Below are positions 42,912 to 51,266 of a stretch of DNA of 64,000 bases, piece after piece; the first letter of the stretch is position 1, and the number at the start of each line of letters is the position of its first letter. The position numbers and the translations under genes were made by a program. Origin of the DNA: Sphingomonas sp. So64.6b (GTDB lineage Bacteria > Pseudomonadota > Alphaproteobacteria > Sphingomonadales > Sphingomonadaceae); the NCBI RefSeq assembly GCF_014171475.1, contig NZ_CP048817.1, forward strand, positions 1-64,000. Reading direction: 5' to 3'. The notes beneath the pieces were generated by a model that was not told the origin of the DNA, did not search any database, and was given only the letters and a program-made list of their open reading frames with translations.

Positions 42912-43643
42912 TCAGTGCCCACGAAGATTTAGTCGGACTTGGATGCCATCGAGAATTATATCCAGGCCTGCGGAAAAGCCTTCGCTCTGACGGTGCTCGG
43001 ACTCGGTTTTTTCAAGCTCGCCGCACAAGGCCGCGGAAAGGGGATAATTCCCGGACCTCCTGAGCGATTCAGCATATTCGGCCTGATCGGAATCCCATTG
43101 CTCGTCGTCGAGGCCGGACTGGGCGCGGGCGGCAATGTCGGCGACTTCGGAAGCGACGAAGCCGCGCACATACGACGTAACCGTATCGATCAGCACCAAC
43201 CGTTCGCTCAGACTCAGTTTTGTGACCTCAAGTTGAGACAGCGATTGTTCAAGCGCCAACATCCTATTAGGCCCGAGGGTCGGCTTGCCTGCGAGCGCCG
43301 AACAAAGCCACGGATGGTCTTTGAATCGCGCCCGTAATCCCTGCGCGACTTCGCGTATATCTGCTCCCCAATCACCGGACGACGGAAATTCGCCGCCGGC
43401 AAGTGCACCATCCACCATGAGGTTCAGCAGATCGTCCTTGCGCGCGAAATAGCGATAGAGCGAGCTCGTACCAGTGCCGATCTCGGCTGCGATGCGGCGC
43501 ATCGAGACGGCTGCCACGCCCTCGCGGTCGGCGATGGCGATGGCCGTTCTGGCGATTGCGTCGCGGTCACGCGAGGGCTGCGGGCCTCGGCTGCCGCGCG
43601 TTGGGCGCATCCAGATAACCGATGGAACGGCAGTTTCGGCCAA
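42912..43643 (-). CDS. TetR-family regulator (TetR_C type)
   Basis: 243 residues from TTG 43643 (reads MAETAVPSVIWMRPTRGSRG), with ggag 7 nt upstream; the long frame to 43943 has no support. HTH: 'RDAIARTAIAIADREGVAAV' and 'MRRIAAEIGTGTSSLYRYF'. The ligand domain resembles TetR_C, the class of the tetracycline repressor. A near-perfect palindrome lies 14 bp upstream of its start. The divergent target, a flavin monooxygenase gene, has been destroyed by a deletion. Confidence 0.88.
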   Translation of the reverse strand: MAETAVPSVIWMRPTRGSRGPQPSRDRDAIARTAIAIADREGVAAVSMRRIAAEIGTGTSSLYRYFARKDDLLNLMVDGALAGGEFPSSGDWGADIREVAQGLRARFKDHPWLCSALAGKPTLGPNRMLALEQSLSQLEVTKLSLSERLVLIDTVTSYVRGFVASEVADIAARAQSGLDDEQWDSDQAEYAESLRRSGNYPLSAALCGELEKTESEHRQSEGFSAGLDIILDGIQVRLNLRGH

Positions 43644-43657
43644 TGCATTTCTCCTAT

Positions 43658-43674
43658 TGCGTACAATGTGCGCA
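43658..43674. promoter_or_regulatory. Operator-like palindrome, TetR/monooxygenase remnant promoter
   Basis: TGCGTAC-AAT-GTGCGCA is a 7-3-7 inverted repeat with one mismatched pair. It lies between the divergent TetR and monooxygenase starts. This GTAC/GTGC type is common for TetR_C-class repressors. Binding is inferred. Confidence 0.55.
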
Positions 43675-43718
43675 GTTCTATATATATGATACTGCGAACA
43701 CCGTATCAAGGTTTTTGA

Positions 43719-43930
43719 ATGGACGAATTTGACGTGGCAATGGCTGGAGGTGGGCCGGTCGGCTTGGCTCTGGAGCCGGCGCGAAGGTGGTTGTGCTCGA
43801 GGCGAGGCCGGACCGCAACGATCCGGCAAGCCGGGCGCTTCGCCACGTGGTTGCCGGGCTGCTCGATAGTCCCGCGTCCACCACCTATGTCCTTCGCCGG
43901 ATCGGCGGTGAGCTTGGAGAAACGCCATGA
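43719..43930 (+). pseudogene. FAD-dependent monooxygenase, internal deletion
   Basis: Starts normally with 'MDEFDVAMAGGGPVGL', the FAD-binding GGGPVGL motif, then breaks frame. The next frame reads 'KVVVLEARPDRNDPASRAL', still N-terminal, and then runs directly into what looks like a family C-terminal piece, 'HVVAGLLDSPASTTYVLRRI'. Most of the expected ~500 residues are missing. Its partner hydrolase gene follows at once. Confidence 0.7.
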
Positions 43931-44781
43931 TCGACTGGACCATGGATCACGCTGTCTCGCGCGATGGCACGATCATCGGCTACCGGCAGGTCGGCGCTGG
44001 CCCCGGTCTCGTGCTGCTGGCAGGCGGCATGCAGAGCAGCCGCAACTTCACCCAGCTGGGGGAGCTGCTGGCCGATCGCTTCACACTGCATTTGCCTGAC
44101 CGGCGCGGGCGTGGCCTCAGCGGCCCTCCGGGGCCGGACTACGGAAGCGACACCGAGGTCGACGACCTGTCGGCGGTGCTGGCGCAAACGGGCGCACGTG
44201 ACGTATTCGCGCTGAGCTCGGGCGCCATCGCCACGCTGTGGACGGCGCTGCGCCGGCCGCAGGCGCTCGATAGAATTGCGCTCTACGAACCGCCGGTGCT
44301 GGTCGGCACGCGGTCATCGTTGGACTTTGTGCCGCGCTACGAGCGCGAGCTTGCCGCCGGCAATTTGCCGGCCGCCATGGTCACGGTGATGAAGGGGACG
44401 GGCGACCGACGCGACTGGTTCACCGACCTGCCCCGGCTGCTGCTGACCCCGATGATGGGCATGGCGCTGCGCGGCGACGGCGAGGAGGCGGCAGCCATCC
44501 GCGAGCTGGTGCCCACCGTCCACTACGATCTACAACTTGTCGCCGCCACGGCCGGGCAGATTCAGCGCTTCGGCGCCATCCGCATGCCGGTCCTGCTCAT
44601 GGGCGGCGACAATTCCAATCCCTATCTGTCGAAGGCGCTCGACGCGTTGCAGCACGAGTTGCCGCAGGCGGAGCGGGTCGAGCTCAAGGGCATCGGCCAC
44701 ATGGCGTCCGACAATGTCGGCAAGCCAAGGTTAGTCGCCAGCGAGCTGCGGCGGTTCTTCGCTAGCCCGCCGAGAGTCTGA
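43927..44781 (+). CDS. Alpha/beta hydrolase
   Basis: 284 residues. 'PGLVLLAGGMQSSRNF' and 'HLPDRRGRGLSGPPGPDYG' form the N-terminal core; the nucleophile region is 'VFALSSGAIATLWTAL', with Ala for the first Gly. Catalytic His probably in 'LKGIGHMASDN'. It overlaps the end of the monooxygenase remnant, and such hydrolases are often paired with flavin monooxygenases. It ends 52 bp before the tRNA gene, at the edge of the accessory region. Confidence 0.86.
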   Translation: MIDWTMDHAVSRDGTIIGYRQVGAGPGLVLLAGGMQSSRNFTQLGELLADRFTLHLPDRRGRGLSGPPGPDYGSDTEVDDLSAVLAQTGARDVFALSSGAIATLWTALRRPQALDRIALYEPPVLVGTRSSLDFVPRYERELAAGNLPAAMVTVMKGTGDRRDWFTDLPRLLLTPMMGMALRGDGEEAAAIRELVPTVHYDLQLVAATAGQIQRFGAIRMPVLLMGGDNSNPYLSKALDALQHELPQAERVELKGIGHMASDNVGKPRLVASELRRFFASPPRV

Positions 44782-44827
44782 CTTGCTGCCCACAGCCGCC
44801 GCTCGACCGCTCGCAGCCTTGTTCTGA

Positions 44828-44926
<99 letters not shown>

Positions 44927-45171
44927 TAGCCCGACCGACCTCTGAAGGTCAACGGATTCGGCCGTCTTCAACCTACCTCACCATCGGACTGAACTGCACC
45001 CGCCTAAGCGCGCCGTTCCTATCCATTTCCCGCCGTTCTCCAGAGACAAGCTGCTTACGCGGTGCTTACGTGGAGAATTCCGACATCCCGGACGAGAATA
45101 GTAAGGCCTCTAACTTCCTGTTTTTAATCACTCTTTCCAACACGCATCCGACCCGTACCCCCTTGACGCCA

Positions 45172-45213
<42 letters not shown>

Positions 45214-45283
45214 CTGGAGTGTGGACGCGACTAGCAAAGCGCGTCGCGCTGCGCCAGCCGTTTCGATTCATTGATCGTCTGGA

Positions 45284-46582
45284 TCAGGGTGTCGGGGGAA
45301 TCACGGGCGGTGGCGCCACCGACCACATCACTTCATCGCCGGGCTTCAACCCTGCGAGAATTTCGGCGCCGGTTGGCGAGACAAGGCCGAGCCGAACCAT
45401 TCTCGGGGCCGGTTTCCCCGTTTTGGGATCCCGCACATTGACCGTCGCGGCCGGCGCGGCGCCCTGTACCGCTTCGGGGGGAACGACGATTGCGTTCGGG
45501 TTGCTGTACGCGATCACGATGACCATCGCCGTCATCCCGATTTTGACTCGCGCCGCCTGTTCCGGGGTCAGCGCATTGAGCCGAGCCGTCGCGGTGAAGC
45601 TCGCTTTCCCGGTACCGGACGCCGAATCCTTGCCGGCTTCTCCGGCCACGCTGGAAATCTGCCCGCTTAGCGAGAGCTCGCCGAAACCGGGGCCGGTCAC
45701 CATCACCGGCATACCGGTCCTGATCCGGTTGATATCGGCTTCGTCGAGTCGAAAGGTCACGCCGAGTCCACCGGCCCGGGCGATCGTGCCGATCAATTGC
45801 CCCTTGGACAGCCGCGATCCGACATGCAGCGCTTCGGTGGCGGCGCCGGCGCTGCCGGCGTCGACCGGCGGGCGCACGATGATGCCGTCTTCCGGCGCGC
45901 GCAGGATTGCGCCGTCGAATTGCGCCACCAGTTTCGCAAGGCGCAGCTGCGCATTTTTCAGGTCGAGTTCGGCCAGCCGTCGGTTTGGTCCCTGGCCGCG
46001 GCGCAATGCTATTTCCAGATCCTCCTGCGCGGCGACAAGTGAAGTCTTCTGGGATCGCTGTTGTTGGATCATGCCGTCATATTCGGATCGCGGGACCAGA
46101 CCGCGGTCGAGCAACGCCTTGGTCTCGCGCATCTTGTTTTCGGTGTCGCTGAGCTCGTACATCGCCGACGTCGCGGCGCGCCGGGCGCGGGACACCTCGG
46201 GACCGCTGGTCCAGGACGTCATGTCGTTGGACGCTTGCGCTGCCTTCAAATAGGCGCTTTCCGCTTCGTTACGGCTCTGTTCCAGGCCGGAAAGATCGAG
46301 CTCGGCCAGCGTCTGGCCCTGATTGACCAGATCGCCATAGGCGAAACGGATCGACTTGATCGTACCATCGAACGGCGCGGTAATATCCAGGCCGTTACCG
46401 GGGGCGATCGTGCCCATCACATTGATCGTCGAATTGAACGGTTCGCGTTTCACCACCAGGCTTTTCTCGATCATCGCCGTCGCGGACGCCGTCTTCGCGC
46501 CCGGCCACCACCACCAGATCGCCAGCACGCCACACAGGAGCGCGAGCGCCGCGGCAATCCTGCCATGGTGCGTCTTCGGCAT
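45284..46582 (-). CDS. MacA/HlyD-type periplasmic adaptor
   Basis: 432 residues from ATG 46582 (MPKTHHGRIAAALALLCGVL), just after the TolC stop; ATG 46615 would overlap it. One N-terminal membrane anchor (about 8-26). 'GLDITAPFDGTIKSIRFAYG' is the biotinyl/lipoyl-like half motif, then a long coiled-coil hairpin (about 105-220) and beta-barrel domains. It links the ABC permease with the outer-membrane channel. Last gene of the operon. Confidence 0.87.
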   Translation of the reverse strand: MPKTHHGRIAAALALLCGVLAIWWWWPGAKTASATAMIEKSLVVKREPFNSTINVMGTIAPGNGLDITAPFDGTIKSIRFAYGDLVNQGQTLAELDLSGLEQSRNEAESAYLKAAQASNDMTSWTSGPEVSRARRAATSAMYELSDTENKMRETKALLDRGLVPRSEYDGMIQQQRSQKTSLVAAQEDLEIALRRGQGPNRRLAELDLKNAQLRLAKLVAQFDGAILRAPEDGIIVRPPVDAGSAGAATEALHVGSRLSKGQLIGTIARAGGLGVTFRLDEADINRIRTGMPVMVTGPGFGELSLSGQISSVAGEAGKDSASGTGKASFTATARLNALTPEQAARVKIGMTAMVIVIAYSNPNAIVVPPEAVQGAAPAATVNVRDPKTGKPAPRMVRLGLVSPTGAEILAGLKPGDEVMWSVAPPPVIPPTP

Positions 46583-46590
46583 GATCCGCT

Positions 46591-48070
46591 TCAGTCGTTG
46601 AGATCGATCTTCCATGTATCGAGCGTACTTCCGATTTGCTGGTCGAGTGAGGTCAATTGATTGAGATAGTTGATCTTGGAGGATAATTCCTGCGCGTCGG
46701 CGGCGCGCAGATCGGCTTCGAACGACAGCACCTCGAAATTGGAGGCGCGTCCGAATTTGAGTTTCTCGCGCTGGAGATCCAGAGCGCGGGCGGCCAGCGA
46801 CCGGGCGCGGCGCGCCGCCTCGAGCTGGAGCCAGCTCGCTTCGACGCTTTGGACCGCATCGCGGATCTGCGATTCGGCGGATTGGCTGGTATCCTGATAG
46901 TTGAGTTCGGCCTGGCGCAGTGCGACCGTCGCGTTGATCTCCCCCTGGCGCGGGGCGTAGTCGCCGATCGGAATATTCAGCGTCAGGCCGACCCGGTTAT
47001 CGGTGTTGCCGTCCAGCGGCGCCTGCAGCGCATCGCTGCCCCGGAAGCGCGATACGCTACCGGTCGCCGAGAGGTCCCACAGGCGATTATTCTTCGCTTC
47101 GCGCAGTGAGATCTGGCTCTGCTCCACCGCCAGTTCAGAAGACAGCACATCCATTCGTGCCGAGCGCCCGAGATCGAGCGCCTTGTCGAGGTCGATCGTG
47201 ACATGATCGGTGTCGATCCCGTCGCCCGCGACGATATTGGTGCGTGGATCGAGCGCCAGCAGCTGGAGCAGCGAAAGTTGGGCCGATGTCTTCGTTTGTC
47301 CGGCCTGCAACAGGGCGACTTCCTGATTTGCGACGCCGGATTCGGTTTGCACGATGTCGGCGGCCGCCATGCGTCCGGCTGCGATCAGCGCGCGGTTGGT
47401 TTCGAGCAAGTCCTTGGTGCGTTGCAAAGCGAGCTCGGCCAGGCGGATTTGCTCCTGCGCCTGGATGAGGTCGCGATAGGCGAAGACGATGCTGCTCACG
47501 ACGTTGGAGACGGTGTTCTTCAGGCCGAGCCGATTAATCCGTTCCTGCAGCCGTGCGCGCCGGATCGGGGCAAGGTTGACGTCCGGTCCCGCGCCACGCA
47601 GCAACGGCTGACTGACCGAAAAGGCGCTGACTTCGCCGCTGAAGCGTCGGCCGTCCTGGAAACGATCGTTGCGCGCCCAGGAAAAACCCGCGCTCGCCCC
47701 CGTCGGAAGAAGCATGCCCACTTGCGGGGTAAGGCTCGACTGCGTGCTCGATATCCCGCCGGACCGGGCGCGAAAGACATCGGCGGCGATATTGATGCGC
47801 GGCCGGAACCGGGTGCTGACGACGAACAGGTCGAATTTCTGCGCGATACGCGAAAGATAAGCCGACTTGATCGTGCGATTGTCGCGTAGGCCGAGCGCGA
47901 CCGCCTCGGTCAGGCCGATCGCGACCGGGGCTCCGTTCGGTACCGGTCGAGCGGGTGGCGGGGGTACTGGCGAGGAAGAGGGGGCGAGGAAGAGGGGGCG
48001 AGGGAAGAGGTTCGACCAATTGCGCGCCGGCTGCGACGGGGTTACCCAAGGCGAGGATGCAACCTGTCAC
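46591..48070 (-). CDS. TolC-family outer-membrane efflux protein, frame disrupted in a 14-bp repeat
   Basis: The main frame (46591 to about 48010) encodes a TolC-type protein: 'AIGLTEAVALGLRDNRTIKS', 'YRDLIQAQEQIRLAELALQR', 'ELNYQDTSQSAESQIRDAVQ'. It has no usable start upstream of 47727 and is closed by a TGA near 48072. A signal-peptide-like segment 'VVVTGCILALGNPVAAGAQ' lies in the preceding frame. The frames meet in a 14-bp tandem repeat (47971-48010) whose third unit has one extra G; removing it, or adding one unit, joins them. The true start is unclear; the end given is a GTG in the signal-peptide frame. Confidence 0.7.
47971..48010. repeat. 14-bp tandem repeat in the TolC gene
   Basis: Units cgaggaagaggggg at 47971-47984 and 47985-47998, then an imperfect third copy cgagggaagagg at 47999-48010 with an inserted G. 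A 14-bp unit is not a multiple of three, so each gain or loss changes frame. It encodes a Pro-rich linker after the signal peptide. Confidence 0.8.
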
Positions 48071-48097
48071 GACAACGCGGTTGAGGAGGCGATGGAC

Positions 48098-48301
48098 ATG
48101 ATGAAAACCGGCTTGGCCTTCGCAGCGCTCCTGATGCTGCTCGCCGGGTGCGCGACGCCGGAGGAGGTCAAGCGCCCCGTGGCGCAGCCGACCCTGGCGC
48201 AGCCGGTTCCATTGCCCGACCTCGCACCCTATCAGGCGCCCACTCCGCTCAGCTCTATTCCGCACGGAGCGCCTCGATCGGATCGACCCGCGACGCCATA
48301 A
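48098..48301 (+). CDS. Possible small lipoprotein
   Basis: 67 residues from ATG 48098 with gaggagg 8 nt upstream. 'MMKTGLAFAALLMLLAGC' is a textbook lipoprotein signal (Cys18), then a Pro-rich tail. It lies on the strand opposite the efflux operon, overlapping the 3' end of the permease gene by 47 bases and facing the damaged 5' end of the TolC gene. It is either a real small lipoprotein or a chance reading; signal and ribosome site favour the former. Confidence 0.5.
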   Translation: MMKTGLAFAALLMLLAGCATPEEVKRPVAQPTLAQPVPLPDLAPYQAPTPLSSIPHGAPRSDRPATP

Positions 48302-49484
48302 TCGCTGGATACATGCCGAATATCATTCCGACGATGCCGGCCATGCCGGTGCCGAGCGGCAACACATAGAGCGCGACAGCGAAGCTCCAGCCGACCGCCT
48401 TGGCCATGAACCAGGATGCCCCGACGCCCAGGGTCACACCCGCGAGACCCCCGACCAACGCGAGCAAGGCGGCCTCGATCAGGAACATGAGCTGCAGGTC
48501 GCGCGGCGTCGCGCCGATCGCTGCGCGCAGGCCGATCTCGCGCCGGCGCTCCATGACGCTCATCAGCATCACGTTCATCACGCCGATCCCGCCGACCAGC
48601 AGCGACACGCCGCCGATCGCCGCGAGCAGGCGAGTATAGACTCCCATCTGCGCCTTCATCGCCTTCACGAGCGCACGGGCATCGACCACGGTCAAGGTCG
48701 ATGAGGCATTGGCGAGGCGCGCCTTCACCCGCTCGCCCACCGCCGCCGAATCGCTGTCGGGTTTGAGCCGAATCAACGCCGTATTGGGGGCGGCGCCGGC
48801 CATGATGCGGCGGCTGCATCCGAACGGTACGAACACCGCGTCATTATAGTCGGCCGGGTTCATCGATTCGTTTGCCGTCGGCGCCAATATGCCGATGACC
48901 GTATAGGCATAGGCGCCGATCGCGATCTTTGCGCCGGGCATGAGTTCGGCGCCGGGCGCCGACAATTTTTTCGCTGCCCCGTCTCCGGCAACGATCACCA
49001 GCCCGCAGTCATCGGCATCGCCAATCAGCCGTCCGGTGCGGAGCGGCAGTCGGGTGAGTGTCGCGAATGCGGGCGACATGGCAACGATTGCCACGTCCGT
49101 CGCTATTCCTCCTGCTGCGACCTGTTCGCGGCTGACCGACAAGGGAATCGCCGTTATGATGTCCGGATCGTCAGTTGGAAGCGTATCGACCAGGCGGCGA
49201 TCGAAACCGGCCGCGCCGCTGCCCACCGGCGCGGCGCGAATCTGCAGCATGTCGATGCCCATATTCTTGAAACTCTTGAGCGATTCGAGCTGCGCCATAT
49301 TGCCGATGCTCAGCATGGCGATGATCGAAGCCGTGCCGATGGTGATGCCCAGCAACGCCAGCACCGATCGAACGCCCTGACTGTACAGATTGGCAAAGGC
49401 CTCGGCGAAGATCTCTCCGGGCGGTGCGCCCGAAGCGATGGTGGCCGATATGGCACCTGACGGCGTGGGCGTGGCGGTCATCAT
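48255..49484 (-). CDS. MacB/FtsX-type ABC permease
   Basis: 409 residues from ATG 49484, overlapping the ATPase stop (ATGATGA). N-terminal membrane helix (about 37-60: 'VRSVLALLGITIGTASIIAM'), a periplasmic MacB_PCD domain, then three helices of the FtsX domain (about 287-400) with 'ERRREIGLRAAIGATPRDL'. With the ATPase, TolC and adaptor it forms a MacAB-TolC-like exporter of peptides, macrolides or siderophores. Confidence 0.9.
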   Translation of the reverse strand: MMTATPTPSGAISATIASGAPPGEIFAEAFANLYSQGVRSVLALLGITIGTASIIAMLSIGNMAQLESLKSFKNMGIDMLQIRAAPVGSGAAGFDRRLVDTLPTDDPDIITAIPLSVSREQVAAGGIATDVAIVAMSPAFATLTRLPLRTGRLIGDADDCGLVIVAGDGAAKKLSAPGAELMPGAKIAIGAYAYTVIGILAPTANESMNPADYNDAVFVPFGCSRRIMAGAAPNTALIRLKPDSDSAAVGERVKARLANASSTLTVVDARALVKAMKAQMGVYTRLLAAIGGVSLLVGGIGVMNVMLMSVMERRREIGLRAAIGATPRDLQLMFLIEAALLALVGGLAGVTLGVGASWFMAKAVGWSFAVALYVLPLGTGMAGIVGMIFGMYPAIMASRVDPIEALRAE

Positions 49485-50185
49485 GCCGTCATCGGCCGTT
49501 TCGCCGCGGGTGACAGGCTGTCGGATACGATCCGGCCGTCGAGAAACTCGATCTGACGATCGCATTGCGCGGCCAGGTCGCGATCGTGCGTGACCATCAG
49601 GATCGTGACCTCCAGGCTGCGGTTCAGGTGCCGCAACAATTCCATCACTTCGACCGCGGTCACGCTATCGAGGCTGCCGGTCGGTTCGTCGGCCAGGATC
49701 AGGCTCGGCTCTCCGATCAGCGCCCGCGCCAGCGCCACGCGCTGCCGCTGGCCGCCGGACAGCTCGGTCGGGTGGTGATGGCTGCGATCGGCAAGCCCGA
49801 CACGGTCCAGCATGGTCAGCGCCGCAGCCTTGCGCCGCTCGCGCGGAATGCCGCGATAGAGGAGGGGCAGCGCGACATTCTGCCAGGCGGACAGGCGGGG
49901 AAGCAACTGGAACGACTGGAAGACGAAACCGAGCATGGCGTTGCGCAGCCGCGCCGCGTCCCGCGCCGACGAATAATCCACCACTATGTCGTCAAGCATG
50001 AGCTGTCCGGTATCGGGCTTGTCGAGCAGGCCGACGATATTGAGTAACGTGCTCTTGCCCGAACCCGAGGGCCCAAGAACAGCACAAAACGCGCCGCGCG
50101 GAATCGAAAACGACACGTCCTTCAGCACCGGGATCGGCTGTGTCGGCGGTCCATAGGCTTTTCCGACATTGGTCAGTCGCAGCAT
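49481..50185 (-). CDS. MacB/LolD-type ABC ATPase
   Basis: 234 residues from ATG 50185 (MLRLTNVGKAYGPPTQPIPV) with gggaaga upstream. Walker A '[14 protein letters not shown]' (about 38-51), Q-loop 'FVFQSFQLLPRLSAWQNVAL', signature 'ELSGGQRQRVALARAL', Walker B 'LILADEPTGSLDS' and H-loop 'MVTHDRDL'. First gene of a four-gene efflux operon. Confidence 0.92.
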   Translation of the reverse strand: MLRLTNVGKAYGPPTQPIPVLKDVSFSIPRGAFCAVLGPSGSGKSTLLNIVGLLDKPDTGQLMLDDIVVDYSSARDAARLRNAMLGFVFQSFQLLPRLSAWQNVALPLLYRGIPRERRKAAALTMLDRVGLADRSHHHPTELSGGQRQRVALARALIGEPSLILADEPTGSLDSVTAVEVMELLRHLNRSLEVTILMVTHDRDLAAQCDRQIEFLDGRIVSDSLSPAAKRPMTA

Positions 50186-50337
50186 TTGTTCTTCCCACGC
50201 ACCGGGAAAGGAAGCCGTCCCCAATTTCCGCGATGGCCATTAAGGGCGCGGCGCGGTCGGCGCATGTCTGGATCGAGGCCTCTGGGGAGCGACACTGAAT
50301 GATCCGTCCTCTCCAATTCAGACTATCCGCACCAACG

Positions 50338-50375
50338 AAAAAACCTACCCGGAAATCCGGAGATTTCCAGGTAGG
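50338..50375 (-). terminator. Rho-independent terminator after the PraB-like gene
   Basis: Stem CCTACC-C-GGAAATC (50344-50357) pairs with GATTTCC-A-GGTAGG (50362-50375): 13 of 14 pairs, loop CGGA. Read on the minus strand the stem is followed by six T (50343-50338). It lies 73 bp beyond the stop of the secreted-protein gene, which reads toward it. Confidence 0.85.
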
Positions 50376-50447
50376 GAGGGGGGGAGGTAGGTCTTTACCG
50401 GCTATCCCGCCCGGATAGGGGAAGGCGGTTTTGCCGGCTAATCGGTA

Positions 50448-50927
50448 TTAGTGAATATCCAGCGTTGCCGGAGCCGTCAGGGTGCCGTTGACGGTGCAAG
50501 GAGCCGACCCGCCACCGCCGGGCAAGCTCGCGCTGACGACCAGTTTCTTGGTGGTGTTGTTCCACGCACCGCTGATCGTACCGCTGCACCCGCCAGGAGT
50601 GATCGTGTTGACCACGACTCCAGACAGCGTCAGCGTGCCGGTGGTGGCGGTCGCCGGGGTATAGCTGGTGGCATAAGGCGTGGCGCTGAACGTCACGGTC
50701 GGGCACAGAATATTGCCGGCCTGGAGCACTGGCGTGGTGCTTGCCGAGGTCGATGGCGTTGACGGCACGACAACCGTGAGCTTGAGCGTGCAGTTGAGGG
50801 TAAGACCCTTGACCACGGTAACCGGGCCGGTGACCACATAGGTGCCCGCAGGCGTGAATGTCTGTGCGATGGCGGGCTGCGCGCCAAGCATCATTGCGCC
50901 GGCGCATAGTGCAACAAGTTTATTCAT
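50448..50927 (-). CDS. PraB-like secreted protein
   Basis: 159 residues from ATG 50927 with aggag upstream. Signal peptide cleaved near 'GAQPAIAQ' (about residue 22). The mature part is Thr/Val/Gly-rich beta-structure with four spaced cysteines ('LNCTLK', 'ILCPTV', 'GGCSGT', 'APCTVN'). This resembles the PraA/PraB activator-of-alkane-oxidation surface protein family, which in Pseudomonas is linked to growth on alkanes and biofilm. Family assignment is moderate. It has its own terminator. Confidence 0.65.
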   Translation of the reverse strand: MNKLVALCAGAMMLGAQPAIAQTFTPAGTYVVTGPVTVVKGLTLNCTLKLTVVVPSTPSTSASTTPVLQAGNILCPTVTFSATPYATSYTPATATTGTLTLSGVVVNTITPGGCSGTISGAWNNTTKKLVVSASLPGGGGSAPCTVNGTLTAPATLDIH

Positions 50928-50963
50928 CGTCGCTCTCCTGTAGAAATTATGGTTTTCCTCCAT

Positions 50964-51266
50964 GATTCTATGGAGGCGACCTATTACTGCGACTCGATTC
51001 GCTTTCAGTCAAGAATTAATTCTACAAACTTACTCCATTATAGTTATACATATCTTCAGTATGAATCAAAGTAACTACAGAATCATAAATTCTGCTATCA
51101 GGTTATCTTGCATCAATTCAAATATACAACAAATTGTCTTAAAATGCTCAATCCGGGACATGAAAGGCGCAAATTGGGGCGTCGATCGGGCGCCGGGATT
51201 ATCGCTCCCTGAGCACGAAACATTGTCGTCCGGCGCTATCGCTTCCCGTTCGTCGATCCTTCCATG
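50964..51266. other. AT-rich intergenic region
   Basis: 303 bp between the PraB-like gene and the end of the TonB-receptor gene. About 51000-51150 is strikingly AT-rich compared with the GC-rich flanks. No gene is supported. It probably carries the promoter of the PraB-like gene, and the AT-rich core may be a DNA-bending or silencer target. Confidence 0.4.

Noticed and set aside
47534..48265. 243-codon minus-strand frame starting at GTG 48265
   Set aside because: Only its middle, the signal-peptide-like segment, looks real; the start is Arg-rich antisense of the lipoprotein frame and the end is the TolC gene out of frame.
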